From Fodinicola acaciae (GTDB lineage Bacteria > Actinomycetota > Actinomycetes > Mycobacteriales > HKI-0501), in the NCBI RefSeq assembly GCF_010993745.1, contig NZ_WOTN01000001.1, positions 2,731,235-2,795,234 on the forward strand: a DNA stretch of 64,000 nucleotides, given 5' to 3'. The position numbers were made by a program, and so were the translations under genes. The notes beneath the pieces were generated by a model that searched no databases, was not told the DNA's origin, and was given only the letters and a program-made list of their open reading frames with translations. Each line of letters starts with the position of its first letter. Within the stretch, counting starts at the first letter, position 1. This document shows positions 57,193 to 64,000 of this stretch, in pieces.

Positions 57193-58061
57193 GCCGCGTA
57201 CGAACGCTCGACGACGACGTCCCAGTCGGGCACGGTGGCACCGGGTCGGCTGAAGCTGGCGAAGTCGGTGCTGCGGCCGAACGCCGGGATCTGGTAGAGC
57301 TCGCGCGCGTACGCCCAGAGATGCGGATATTCCGGCAGTCCGGGGTTGATCGTGCGCTCGGCGTTGGGGCCGGCGTCATAGCGGACCAGCGTGACCCACA
57401 GCCGTACGTCGGCCTCGGTCAGCCGCGATCCCAGCAGGTAACGCGATTTCGCCAGCCGTGCGTCCAGCTCGGCGAAAGCGTCGAGCAAAGCGGCACGTGC
57501 GGCCGGATCCGCCGCGGCGGCGCCGGCGCCGCGGTTGACCGCCGCGCCGAGCCAGCCGTCGAGCTCCTCGATCTGGTCGCGTAACGCCGCGGGATAAGTG
57601 TTGGCACCGTTGGAAAACTCGGCAAACCGCGTGGCGATGTCGACGCCGATGCCGGCGAAGTCGTTGCTCACGATCCGGCCGGTCTGACGGTCCCACAGCG
57701 TCGGCACCGACACGTGTCCGTCGAAACCCGGCTCGGTCGCCTCGTACGCCTCGCGCAACAACGCGAAACCGTTGACCGGATCGGGTCCATAGGTCTCGCG
57801 GAAGGCCCAGCCGCGCGCGTCCCTGTCATTGTCCACATAGGACACGCTGATCACGTCTTCCAGGCCGTGCAGGCCGATCTCGATGACACAGCGCTGCGCC
57901 CACGGGCAGAACCAGCCGGCGTAGAGGTGATATCTGCCGGCCTCGGCCGGAAAATCTCCGGAACCGAGGCGTCCGGCGAACCGGTAGAGCGGCCGGTCGT
58001 CGCGTACGACGCGATACTCACCGTATGCCGCCACGTCGGCCGGGCTGGCGAACCGAGGCAC
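57189..58061 (-). CDS. Xi-class GST, glutathionyl-hydroquinone reductase-like
   Basis: The 290-aa product has a thioredoxin-like domain with the active-site Cys in GWFCPWAQRC (Cys52) and GLEDVISVSYVD. The helical C-terminal domain has RDQIEELDGWLGAAVN and RLTEADVRLWVTLVRYDA, the pattern of YqjG/PcpF. This class reduces glutathionyl-hydroquinones. Actinomycetes usually use mycothiol, so the thiol here may be mycothiol. The start is GTG. It is coupled to the monooxygenase gene, which suggests quinone or aromatic detoxification. Confidence 0.88.
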   Translation of the reverse strand: MPRFASPADVAAYGEYRVVRDDRPLYRFAGRLGSGDFPAEAGRYHLYAGWFCPWAQRCVIEIGLHGLEDVISVSYVDNDRDARGWAFRETYGPDPVNGFALLREAYEATEPGFDGHVSVPTLWDRQTGRIVSNDFAGIGVDIATRFAEFSNGANTYPAALRDQIEELDGWLGAAVNRGAGAAAADPAARAALLDAFAELDARLAKSRYLLGSRLTEADVRLWVTLVRYDAGPNAERTINPGLPEYPHLWAYARELYQIPAFGRSTDFASFSRPGATVPDWDVVVERSYAA

Positions 58062-58122
58062 AGCGATCCCCTCTCAGCAGGCGTCCATCGACGGCAACGG
58101 CAGCTGCCAGAGAAGATATTCC

Positions 58123-58734
58123 CTACGCCGCCAAACGTACTGGTGCCAATGCCTTCGCGAGGTCGGCCAGCCGGCGGCCCTGGAAGCGCGCCAGCGCCAA
58201 CACGTGCTTGTCCGGCAGGCCGTCGCCGCCGATGCTGCTGATGCCGTACGGGTTTCCGCCGGCGGCATGGGAAAGCTCGTAGTCGACGTATCCGGTCGGC
58301 ACGATGATCGAACCCCAGTGGTGCAGCGTGTGATAGAGCGCGAGCAGCGTCGACTCCTGACCGCCGTGCCGCTCGGCGGTGCTGGTGAAGCCGATCGCCG
58401 GCTTGCCGGCCAGGTGGCCCGCCTGCCAGACGCCGCTGGTGGTGTCCAGAAACTGCTTGAGCTGCGAGGCCGGCTGGCCGAAGCGCGTCGGCGTACCGAA
58501 GGCGAACCCGTCGGCCCACACCAGGTCGTCGGTGCTGGCGGTCTCGATGTGCGCGGTGGCGTCGCGATGTGCGCGCCACTGCGCGTTGGCCTCGATGACC
58601 GCATCCGGAGCGAGCTCGGCGGCGCGTCGCAGGCGCACCTCGGCACGGCCGTCGACGGCGCCTTCGGCGACCGCCTCGGCGATCGCATGCACCGACCCGG
58701 TCGAGGAGTAGTAGACGACGGCAATCCGAGTCAT
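58123..58734 (-). CDS. wrbA: WrbA-type NAD(P)H:quinone oxidoreductase
   Basis: The 203-aa product has the flavodoxin-like WrbA features: IAVVYYSSTGSVHAIAEAVA (FMN phosphate loop), DGFAFGTPTRFGQPASQLKQFLD, and AIGFTSTAERHGGQESTLL. It reduces quinones by two electrons. It lies 61 bp upstream of the GST gene on the same strand and is divergent from a TetR gene, so it may head the wrbA/GST/monooxygenase/DGPF/ECF42 run. Confidence 0.92.
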   Translation of the reverse strand: MTRIAVVYYSSTGSVHAIAEAVAEGAVDGRAEVRLRRAAELAPDAVIEANAQWRAHRDATAHIETASTDDLVWADGFAFGTPTRFGQPASQLKQFLDTTSGVWQAGHLAGKPAIGFTSTAERHGGQESTLLALYHTLHHWGSIIVPTGYVDYELSHAAGGNPYGISSIGGDGLPDKHVLALARFQGRRLADLAKALAPVRLAA

Positions 58735-58771
58735 GGCTGGTGACCCTCCTAAGCTGGTACGACGACGGCTA

Positions 58772-58795
58772 GAACGCTATTGTGTAATGGCATTC
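58772..58795. promoter_or_regulatory. imperfect palindrome between wrbA and TetR
   Basis: GAA-N-GC-N-ATT-N4-AAT-N-GC-N-TTC covers 24 bp in the gap between divergent wrbA and TetR. It probably represents the operator of that TetR. Confidence 0.6.
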
Positions 58796-58817
58796 CAGTC
58801 AGGGCAAGGGGGTTGTG

Positions 58818-59441
58818 ATGCGCGACCGAGGTCGTACGCGGCGCGGCACCGCCACGCGCGAGAAGATCGTCCGCGCGGCGACCAGGCTGTTCACGACGGA
58901 CGGATACGTCACGACCACGGTCGGCGACATCGCCGCCGAAGCCGGCGTCGCCGTACAGACGCTCTACCTGGCCTTCGGGTCGAAGGTCGCGATCCTGTCG
59001 GCGGCACACGACGTGGCGATCGTCGGCGACGACGCACCGGTGCCGCTGCTCGAGCGCGACTGGGTCGCACAGCTCGCCGAGTGCCCGGACGCCATGGCCG
59101 GCTGGCGGCACGCCGTGCGGCACATGTGGGAGTCGACCGGCCGGGTCGCACCGATCTATCGCGCGATCCACGCGGCGGCGGCCGATCCGGCGGTGGCCGA
59201 GCTGGTCGAGGAGCTCCACCGAGCGCGCGGCGAGTTCAGCAAGCGGCTCGCCACTCTCCTGCTGGCGCTGCCCGGAGCGCGGTCCGACACCGACGCCGAC
59301 CGGCTCGGCGACGTGATCTACACGGTGTTCAGCGTCGACACGCACACGATGCTGGTCGCCGAGCGCGGCTGGACGGCGGCGCGGTGGCGCGACTGGGTCC
59401 AGGCCACCGTCGCCGCGGAGTTGGTCACCGACCGATCGTGA
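58818..59441 (+). CDS. TetR-family transcriptional regulator
   Basis: The 207-aa product has the HTH (TREKIVRAATRLFTTDGYVTT, VGDIAAEAGVAVQTLYLAFGSKVAIL) and a helical effector domain. I chose the ATG at 58818 (AGGGGG ahead); the GTG one codon earlier is possible. It is divergent from wrbA and probably controls it in response to a quinone or xenobiotic. It ends 17 bp inside the convergent BNR-type gene. Confidence 0.9.
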   Translation: MRDRGRTRRGTATREKIVRAATRLFTTDGYVTTTVGDIAAEAGVAVQTLYLAFGSKVAILSAAHDVAIVGDDAPVPLLERDWVAQLAECPDAMAGWRHAVRHMWESTGRVAPIYRAIHAAAADPAVAELVEELHRARGEFSKRLATLLLALPGARSDTDADRLGDVIYTVFSVDTHTMLVAERGWTAARWRDWVQATVAAELVTDRS

Positions 59442-60171
59442 CATTGGGCGGGACCATCGTCATGGCGAACCGGTCGTCGAAGACGGTGACGATGCGGCCC
59501 GCGTACGCGCCCGAGAGCCGATAGGCGTATGCGTCGGTGGCGGTCCGCACAAGGCCGTCGACCTTCAGCACGTCGTTGCCGAAGGCGAACTCGTACGTCC
59601 GACCGTCCCCGCTGGCCATCGCCACCGAACCGCGGTCGCGGATGTCGAAGGTCAGCAGCCGGCCGGACGGCGCGACCTCCAGCGCGCCCGGATTGTCGAT
59701 CGCGGCCGGCAGCGGAGCCGACCACGAGCGGCCACCGTCGCTGGTCCGGCTGACGTTGTGCCTGGTCAGCGCGTATCCGATGCGGCCGTCATAGCTAGCC
59801 GCGTACGTCGTCGGCCACGGAAACGACCCGCGGCTCCACGTGCGACCGCGGTCGTGGCTGACCGCCACCTGGCCGTCGCCGGCCAACCAGTAGGAGCCGT
59901 CTCGGGCCGGGGTGACGACCTGCGTGACCAGGGTCGCCGGCTGCCGGAAGGTCCACGGCTCGGCCGCGACGGCTGTCGCCGGCACCACCGCGGTTCCGTT
60001 GACGAACACCACGCCGCCGCCGGTCACCATCCCGATCGCCAGGACGACTGCGACCAGACCGCCGGCGCGTCTGACCCGGCGGCGGCGCCGTCCGGCGGTG
60101 CGGATCCGGTCGTACGCCGGCAGCTCGACCATGCTCTCGTCCAGGCTCGGACCGTTGAGATCGAGCGTCAT
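59425..60171 (-). CDS. membrane-anchored protein with BNR-type repeats
   Basis: The 248-aa product has a cytoplasmic N terminus of about 35 residues rich in Arg, one transmembrane helix (about 38-60, GGLVAVVLAIGMVTGGGVVF), and an extracellular part with two Asp-box-like repeats (VSHDRGRTW and RTSDGGRSW) typical of sialidase/BNR propellers. It directly follows the ECF sigma gene and could be its membrane-bound regulator, though no anti-sigma domain is visible. Its ATG falls within the sigma frame. Confidence 0.75.
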   Translation of the reverse strand: MTLDLNGPSLDESMVELPAYDRIRTAGRRRRRVRRAGGLVAVVLAIGMVTGGGVVFVNGTAVVPATAVAAEPWTFRQPATLVTQVVTPARDGSYWLAGDGQVAVSHDRGRTWSRGSFPWPTTYAASYDGRIGYALTRHNVSRTSDGGRSWSAPLPAAIDNPGALEVAPSGRLLTFDIRDRGSVAMASGDGRTYEFAFGNDVLKVDGLVRTATDAYAYRLSGAYAGRIVTVFDDRFAMTMVPPNVTIGR

Positions 60172-60679
60172 CGACAGGCCCTAGCACCGCGGCGAGTCGG
60201 GCGCGGCCGCGGCTGAGCCACGACTTCACGGTGCCGGTGGGTACGGACAGGATCGCGGCGACCTCGGCCACGTCCAGGTCGGCGAGGTAGTGCAAGGCGA
60301 TCGCCTCGCGGTGCTTGTGCGGCAGCTTGCGCATCGCGTCGAGCAACGCGACACGGTCGGGAGTGACGCCAGGCAAGGCGACCGGGTTCGGCGGCTCGCG
60401 GCGCATCAGCATGTCGAGTCTTCGGCGGCGGCGATAGCGCGTACGCGCGATGTTGAAGACGACCGCGCACATCCACTGCTCCGGCGAGTCGGCGGCCAGT
60501 ACCTTCGCCGGCGAGGCGACCGCGCGTACGAAGGCCTCCTGCACCGCCTCCTGCGCCTCCGCGAGGTCGCCGGTCAGCTCGTACAAGCCGACGACCATCC
60601 GCCGCGCCGAGGCGCGACGGAGCTCGGCGATCTGGTCCGCCGGCGTGGTCACCGGTGAAACCGCCACAGTCGCTGCCAC
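59795..60679 (-). CDS. ECF sigma factor (SigE-like), frame runs into next gene
   Basis: The sigma-factor part (about 60679-60172) is complete: region 2 (DLAEAQEAVQEAFVRAVASP, WMCAVVFNIARTRYRRRR) and region 4 (LPHKHREAIALHYLADLDVA, VPTGTVKSWLSRGRARLAAV). The expected stop is missing. The frame continues for ~125 arginine/glycine-rich residues over the N-terminal coding part of the BNR gene, in another frame. A TAG (C-TAG) and an ATGA-type TGA lie one base out of frame just after LAAV. So a frameshift or sequencing error is likely; the last ~125 residues are probably not real. The GTG at 60679 has CAGGAGG 6 nt upstream and is preferred to the GTG at 60706. Confidence 0.75.
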   Translation of the reverse strand: MAATVAVSPVTTPADQIAELRRASARRMVVGLYELTGDLAEAQEAVQEAFVRAVASPAKVLAADSPEQWMCAVVFNIARTRYRRRRRLDMLMRREPPNPVALPGVTPDRVALLDAMRKLPHKHREAIALHYLADLDVAEVAAILSVPTGTVKSWLSRGRARLAAVLGPVDDARSQRSEPGREHGRAAGVRPDPHRRTAPPPGQTRRRSGRSRPGDRDGDRRRRGVRQRNRGGAGDSRRGRAVDLPAAGDPGHAGRHPGPRRLLLVGRRRPGGGQPRPRSHVEPRVVSVADDVRG

Positions 60680-60786
60680 CTCGGCCCTCCTGAGGTCAAA
60701 AGTCACACAGAGGGCCAGCGATCGGACCGGACGGTCGCAGTCGTACCCCTTCGGTAAGACTGAGAGGGCAAACCAAGGAGGACCGG

Positions 60787-61779
60787 ATGACCGACCGCCG
60801 CATCGGGCTCGTCGTACACGAGGGACGCGAGGCCGCCGTGCGGGCCGCTCAGCAGGTGACCGAGTGGGCCGCGCGCAACGAGATCGCGACCAGCCTCATC
60901 GACGTGTGGAAGTGGGACGACGGCCACCAGGTGCGCCGGCACGCGAAGGAGGAGGCCGCCGCTGCCGGCCATCCGTCGCTGATCGTCACGTTCGGCGGTG
61001 ACGGCACGTTCCTGCGCGGCGTACGCGTCGCGGCGCAGGACAACGTGCCGGTGCTCGGCGTCAACGTCGGCCGGGTCGGCTTCCTGACCGAGGTCGAGCC
61101 GCCGGAGGTCGAGAAGGCGCTGGAGGCGTTCTTCTCCGGCGAGGCACGCATCGACGACCGGCTGATGCTCACCATGCGCGCGTCGCGGCCGCTGGAGATC
61201 CCGGAGGGCATCCAGGCGCTGCTTACGTACGGTCGCGGGCCGCTGTTGCCGCCGCCACCGCGACGGGTCGTCAGCCAGACCAAGGGAGTCGGCGTCGAGC
61301 TGGACGTGACCGCGCTCAACGACGTGGTGTTCGAGAAGCTGGCCCGCGACCGGCAGGCCAGCCTGGCCGTCTACCTCGGCGAATGCGAGTTCGCCTCGTA
61401 TTCGGCGGACGCGTTGATCGTGTCCAGTCCGACCGGCTCCACGGCCTACAACCTGGCCGCCGGCGGTCCGGTCCTGTCGCCGAAGCTGAGCGGCCTGGTG
61501 TTCACGCCGGTCGCGCCGCACATGATCTTCAACCGCAGCGTGGTGCTGGCCGCCGACGAGGCCGCGTCCGTACGCGTGCTGGACCGCTCCGGTCAGGTGG
61601 CGGTCAGCGTCGACGGGCAGCTGCGCGGCGTACTCGACCCCGGCGACTGGATCACCGTCCATCCGGCCGAGCACGCGGCGCAGCTCGTACGCATCCGGCC
61701 AGGCGACTTCTTCCGCCGGCTGCGCGACCGTTTCTCACTCGCCGACGCGCCGGCCGCACTCGCCGACGGCGACGCTTGA
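60787..61779 (+). CDS. NAD kinase-like protein
   Basis: The 330-aa product has the NAD kinase signatures VTFGGDGTFLRGVRVAAQ (near 69-86) and VNVGRVGFLTEVEP. The C-terminal beta-sandwich has SYSADALIVSSPTGSTAYNL and GPVLSPKLSGLVFTPVAPH. It phosphorylates NAD to NADP. NVGRVGFL varies from the usual N-x-G-x-LGFL. AAGGAGG precedes the ATG. It is divergent from the ECF sigma factor. Confidence 0.92.
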   Translation: MTDRRIGLVVHEGREAAVRAAQQVTEWAARNEIATSLIDVWKWDDGHQVRRHAKEEAAAAGHPSLIVTFGGDGTFLRGVRVAAQDNVPVLGVNVGRVGFLTEVEPPEVEKALEAFFSGEARIDDRLMLTMRASRPLEIPEGIQALLTYGRGPLLPPPPRRVVSQTKGVGVELDVTALNDVVFEKLARDRQASLAVYLGECEFASYSADALIVSSPTGSTAYNLAAGGPVLSPKLSGLVFTPVAPHMIFNRSVVLAADEAASVRVLDRSGQVAVSVDGQLRGVLDPGDWITVHPAEHAAQLVRIRPGDFFRRLRDRFSLADAPAALADGDA

Positions 61780-61797
61780 CCCAGCGAGGGTGACGAG

Positions 61798-62574
61798 CTA
61801 CATGGCGAAGGAGGGGCGTACGGCCGGAGCGAAGGTGATCGCGCCGCGGCGGTGACGGCCAGAGGTGTGCCGGTGGCGGCCAGCCGGCGCGCCGATGCCG
61901 CCGGGCTGGCGGACCTTGACGACGGCGGCGGCCAGGCCGATGCCGACCATCGCCGACACCGCGGTCGCCGGAGCGACCACCGGGTCAGCCAGCGCGTGCG
62001 GAGCCGCGGCCGGCGCGGTCGCGGTGACGTTGTTGTCGGCGATCGTGCCGTGCTCGACCAGCGTCTTGCTCTTCGCCGGACCGGTCACCGGAGTGGTCGT
62101 GACCTGCACCTTCGGCAGGTTGGGCCGGGGGTCGTGCACCTTCCACGCGCCGCTGGAGAACGGCTGCGGCGGACCCTTGACCCCGGTGCCACTGCCCCAC
62201 TTGGTCACCACGTACGTGACCTGGATGTGGCCCGGCCCGAAGCCGTCGACCATGTGCGTCTCGCTGTTCCAGTGTCCGCCGGTCAGCTGCGCGTACGTCT
62301 GGCCGTCGATGTCCAGCATGACGCCGTGGTCGGACGGGAAGCCGGGGCCGCGGTCACCGATCACGAAGTCGGCCTTGCGGCCGTTGTACGTGACGTAGCC
62401 CTCGGTGCCCAGCGGCCAGCTCGGACTGGCGAAGACGCCCTTGTGCATCCCCTGGCCACCGGCCGGATCACCGGTGTCGCCGGCGATGCCGGAGCCGTCG
62501 TCCCAGAAGTACGACGCTTTGGTGCTGCCCTGCAGGAGCGTGCCCGGCGGCGGATCGTTGGTCGCGTACCTCAA
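61798..62574 (-). CDS. RlpA-like (DPBB) cell-wall protein under c-di-AMP riboswitch
   Basis: The 258-aa product has a double-psi beta-barrel segment: GVFASPSWPLGTEGYVTYNG, ADFVIGDRGPGF and a metal-type Asp in HGVMLDIDGQTYAQLTGG, as in RlpA-like lytic transglycosylases and expansin-like proteins. A Pro/Thr-rich linker, a C-terminal hydrophobic segment (AMVGIGLAAAVV) and an Arg-rich tail follow. No signal peptide is visible. The TTG start has AGGGG 7 nt ahead; the frame remains open upstream through QFTVPLCRGRW, which also looks coding, but has no start codon. A riboswitch precedes it. Confidence 0.75.
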   Translation of the reverse strand: MRYATNDPPPGTLLQGSTKASYFWDDGSGIAGDTGDPAGGQGMHKGVFASPSWPLGTEGYVTYNGRKADFVIGDRGPGFPSDHGVMLDIDGQTYAQLTGGHWNSETHMVDGFGPGHIQVTYVVTKWGSGTGVKGPPQPFSSGAWKVHDPRPNLPKVQVTTTPVTGPAKSKTLVEHGTIADNNVTATAPAAAPHALADPVVAPATAVSAMVGIGLAAAVVKVRQPGGIGAPAGRHRHTSGRHRRGAITFAPAVRPSFAM

Positions 62575-62649
62575 CGTCGGACCCCTACTCGTCCACCGTC
62601 CTCGGCACAGCGGGACGGTGAACTGCGTGGAGGTGGACCACGCGACTCT

Positions 62650-62798
62650 CCTCTCCTTCGGCTGCCTACCGGGTTAGCTGACGGGTTCGGGCCAGGAGTC
62701 GCCCTACCGCACGTGGCGGATTCACCCCAGGAACCTGGGTCCCCGGCTCCCTCCGCGGAGGGACTCGGCGGCCGCCCGGCTGCCTTCCGGATGAAGGA
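62650..62798 (-). ncRNA. cyclic di-AMP riboswitch (ydaO/yuaA class)
   Basis: On the minus strand the conserved blocks occur in order. CCGGGGACCCAGG (62734-62746) comes first, then GGGGTGAATCC (62718-62728), a GTAGGGC block near 62701, and CCGAACCCGTCAGCTAACCC (about 62671-62690) followed by GGTAGGC. A closing stem can form between CCTTC near 62790 and GAAGG near 62655. This is the signature of the ydaO class, which switches off cell-wall hydrolase and transport genes when c-di-AMP is high. The RlpA-like gene begins about 76 bp downstream. Confidence 0.9.
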
Positions 62799-63060
62799 CG
62801 GGTGAACCGGACGAACACGATGACTCTAACCACGACCTCCGGCAAAGTTTCAGCAGGTCGCCCAAATCACAACCGTGTCGTTCGGTTTTACCGCGTACGA
62901 CCAGGAAAAAGGTCGTAAAGCGACAGTCATTTTGCCTGATCAGGACACGTCCACCGAGATCGATGCCTGGCGCGCATGTGCCGCGTGCGGCGATGGAGAT
63001 CTCGACACGTTCGCCAGACCGGACATATCCTGCGCGCACGTCGAGCCGAGGAGCGGGGAC
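62799..63060. other. divergent promoter region, no gene seen
   Basis: About 260 bp between the riboswitch and the MauE-like gene. The RNA's promoter should be here, reading left, as should that of the MauE-like gene, reading right. GGAG stands about 8 nt before the ATG at 63061. The frame is open further upstream but shows no coding sense. Nothing else is recognised. Confidence 0.6.
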
Positions 63061-63606
63061 ATGGACTACGTGGCGATCGCCTGCCGCCTGCTGATCGGCG
63101 TGGTGTTCGCCGCCTCCGCCGCGACCAAGCTCGTCGGGCCGTCGGCGTTCACCGCGTTCGTCACATCCGTCCGGCAGATGCGCGTCGTGCCGGGGACGTT
63201 CGCGCGGCCGGTCGCGTACGTCGTCGTCGCCGCCGAAGCGCTGATCGTCGTGCTGGTCGCGGTGCCGTACGCCGGCAGCGCGGTCGCCGGCTTCGCGATC
63301 GCCGCCGTCCTGCTCGCCGCCTTCGCGGTCGGCATCGTCATCTCGGTGCGACGCGGCGAGCGTACGCCGTGCCGCTGCTTCGGCAAGTCGACGACGCCGC
63401 TCGGCCCAGTCCACGTCGTACGAAACATTTTCCTGATCTGCGTAACGATCGCCGGCGCCGCCGGCACACTCGGATCCGCCGGTGTCGACCTCGCCGGCGC
63501 CGCGGTCGCGGCCGTGGCCGGTGCGGTGGCTGGAGCGCTGGTCGTCGCGCTGGACGACATCGTCGACCTCTTCCGGCCGGCCACCAGCCGCCAGTCAGCC
63601 CGCTGA
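63061..63606 (+). CDS. MauE/DoxX-like membrane protein
   Basis: The 181-aa product has four to five helices and the MauE pattern: an N-terminal RLLIGVVFAASAATKLVGPSAF, a CRCFG motif (Cys100/Cys102 region) after RRGERTP, and LGPVHVVRNIFL. MauE-like proteins assist disulfide formation of methylamine dehydrogenase and related redox enzymes. It is followed by a thioredoxin-like gene with a CxxC, as in MauE/MauD pairs. No mau structural gene is visible. Confidence 0.85.
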   Translation: MDYVAIACRLLIGVVFAASAATKLVGPSAFTAFVTSVRQMRVVPGTFARPVAYVVVAAEALIVVLVAVPYAGSAVAGFAIAAVLLAAFAVGIVISVRRGERTPCRCFGKSTTPLGPVHVVRNIFLICVTIAGAAGTLGSAGVDLAGAAVAAVAGAVAGALVVALDDIVDLFRPATSRQSAR

Positions 63607-63667
63607 GACCTGGCGCGCACCGCATTTAGCGATAAAATCCTCCGGCTGCCGACCCTTGGAGGATTCC

Positions 63668-64000
63668 GTGCCAGCCGTCGTCGCGCTCGTCATCCTTCTG
63701 ACCGTCCTGTGCCTGCTCAACCTGGCGCTGGTTTTCGGCCTGTTACGCCGGATCCGTGACATCGAGAGCCGGATTTCCAGCGACCAGGCGGCGACCGAGC
63801 CGCTGCTGGCCGTCGGCGCGCAGATCGACGACTTCGAAGCGGTCACCACCGACGGCGAGCTGCTGCGCCGCGAAAGTCTCGCCGACGGCACGCTCGTCGG
63901 CTTCTTCGATCCGCAATGCGAGAGCTGCCACGAAAACCTGCCGCACTTCGCCGCCGCGGCTCGTACGCAGCCGCGCGTACGGTCTCTGGCGGTCATCCGC
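63668..64000 (+). CDS. TlpA/MauD-like thioredoxin-fold protein (3' end outside window)
   Basis: The frame begins at the GTG with GGAGG 5 nt ahead and is open to the window edge (111 residues). An N-terminal membrane anchor (about 2-25, VVALVILLTVLCLLNLALVF) is followed by a linker and a redoxin domain with the active site DPQCESCHENLP (CxxC). It would face outside the membrane and reduce or isomerise disulfides. It is paired with the MauE-like gene 61 bp upstream. Confidence 0.85.
   Translation, partial: MPAVVALVILLTVLCLLNLALVFGLLRRIRDIESRISSDQAATEPLLAVGAQIDDFEAVTTDGELLRRESLADGTLVGFFDPQCESCHENLPHFAAAARTQPRVRSLAVIR

Overview
The window is chromosomal DNA of a high-GC Gram-positive bacterium, almost certainly an actinomycete. 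The signs are GC near 70 percent, many GTG/TTG starts, GTGA/ATGA-coupled operons, F420-type luciferase-like oxidoreductases, two ECF42-type sigma factors with DGPF (YciI-like) partners, a KimA-type permease and an actinobacterial-style cyclic di-AMP riboswitch. No rRNA, complete insertion sequence, phage module or CRISPR array was seen. I cannot name the genus.

Layout. 1-1.8 kb: the end of a ketopantoate reductase gene, a SURF1 gene and a small membrane protein. 6.3-1.8 kb (minus): one run of HicB-like repressor, DUF4097 protein, DrrA/DrrB-type ABC exporter and cytochrome P450. 6.3-6.6 kb: non-coding repeats with a perfect 24-bp-arm hairpin and an orphan coding tail. 6.6-20 kb: M48 protease, double TerD protein, a TetR/LLM/YciI/ECF42 module, DNA ligase coupled to a half-length LysE gene, M20 peptidase, SSB and ketosynthase. 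20.3 kb: tRNA-Arg(UCU). 20.5-24.8 kb: a less tidy stretch (bicupin, MerR, Hsp20 with a damaged 5' end, Tat hydrolase, RibD-like reductase). 24.9-29.7 kb: efflux pump, AraC regulator and KimA-like permease.

29.7-37.7 kb: a CehA-like metallohydrolase faces a six-gene minus-strand operon (LacI, binding protein, permease, ATPase, ribokinase, secreted nucleoside hydrolase) behind one LacI operator; it reads as a complete route for degrading nucleosides and taking up the ribose. 38.2-40.7 kb: four overlapping plus-strand genes (four-histidine membrane cytochrome, 3Fe-4S-type ferredoxin, ferredoxin reductase, His-rich exported protein) look like an electron path from NAD(P)H to the membrane; I regard this as the best candidate for an undescribed system. 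40.6-46.6 kb: a secreted protein with six tandem repeats, a serine hydrolase with a divergent IS30-HTH/MarR-like regulator, and a PadR/membrane-protein pair.

46.6-47.7 kb is about 1.1 kb without a credible gene. It carries inverted copies of a 38-nt core, each flanked by a 33-bp-period G/T- or A/C-rich array, around a large hairpin. 47.7-60.7 kb is dense in regulators (five TetR genes, most next to a palindrome) and holds a second LLM/YciI/ECF42 module joined to a Xi-type GST and WrbA. 60-64 kb: an ECF sigma factor whose frame runs into its neighbour, NAD kinase, an RlpA-like protein behind a cyclic di-AMP riboswitch, and a MauE/TlpA-like redox pair cut by the window edge.
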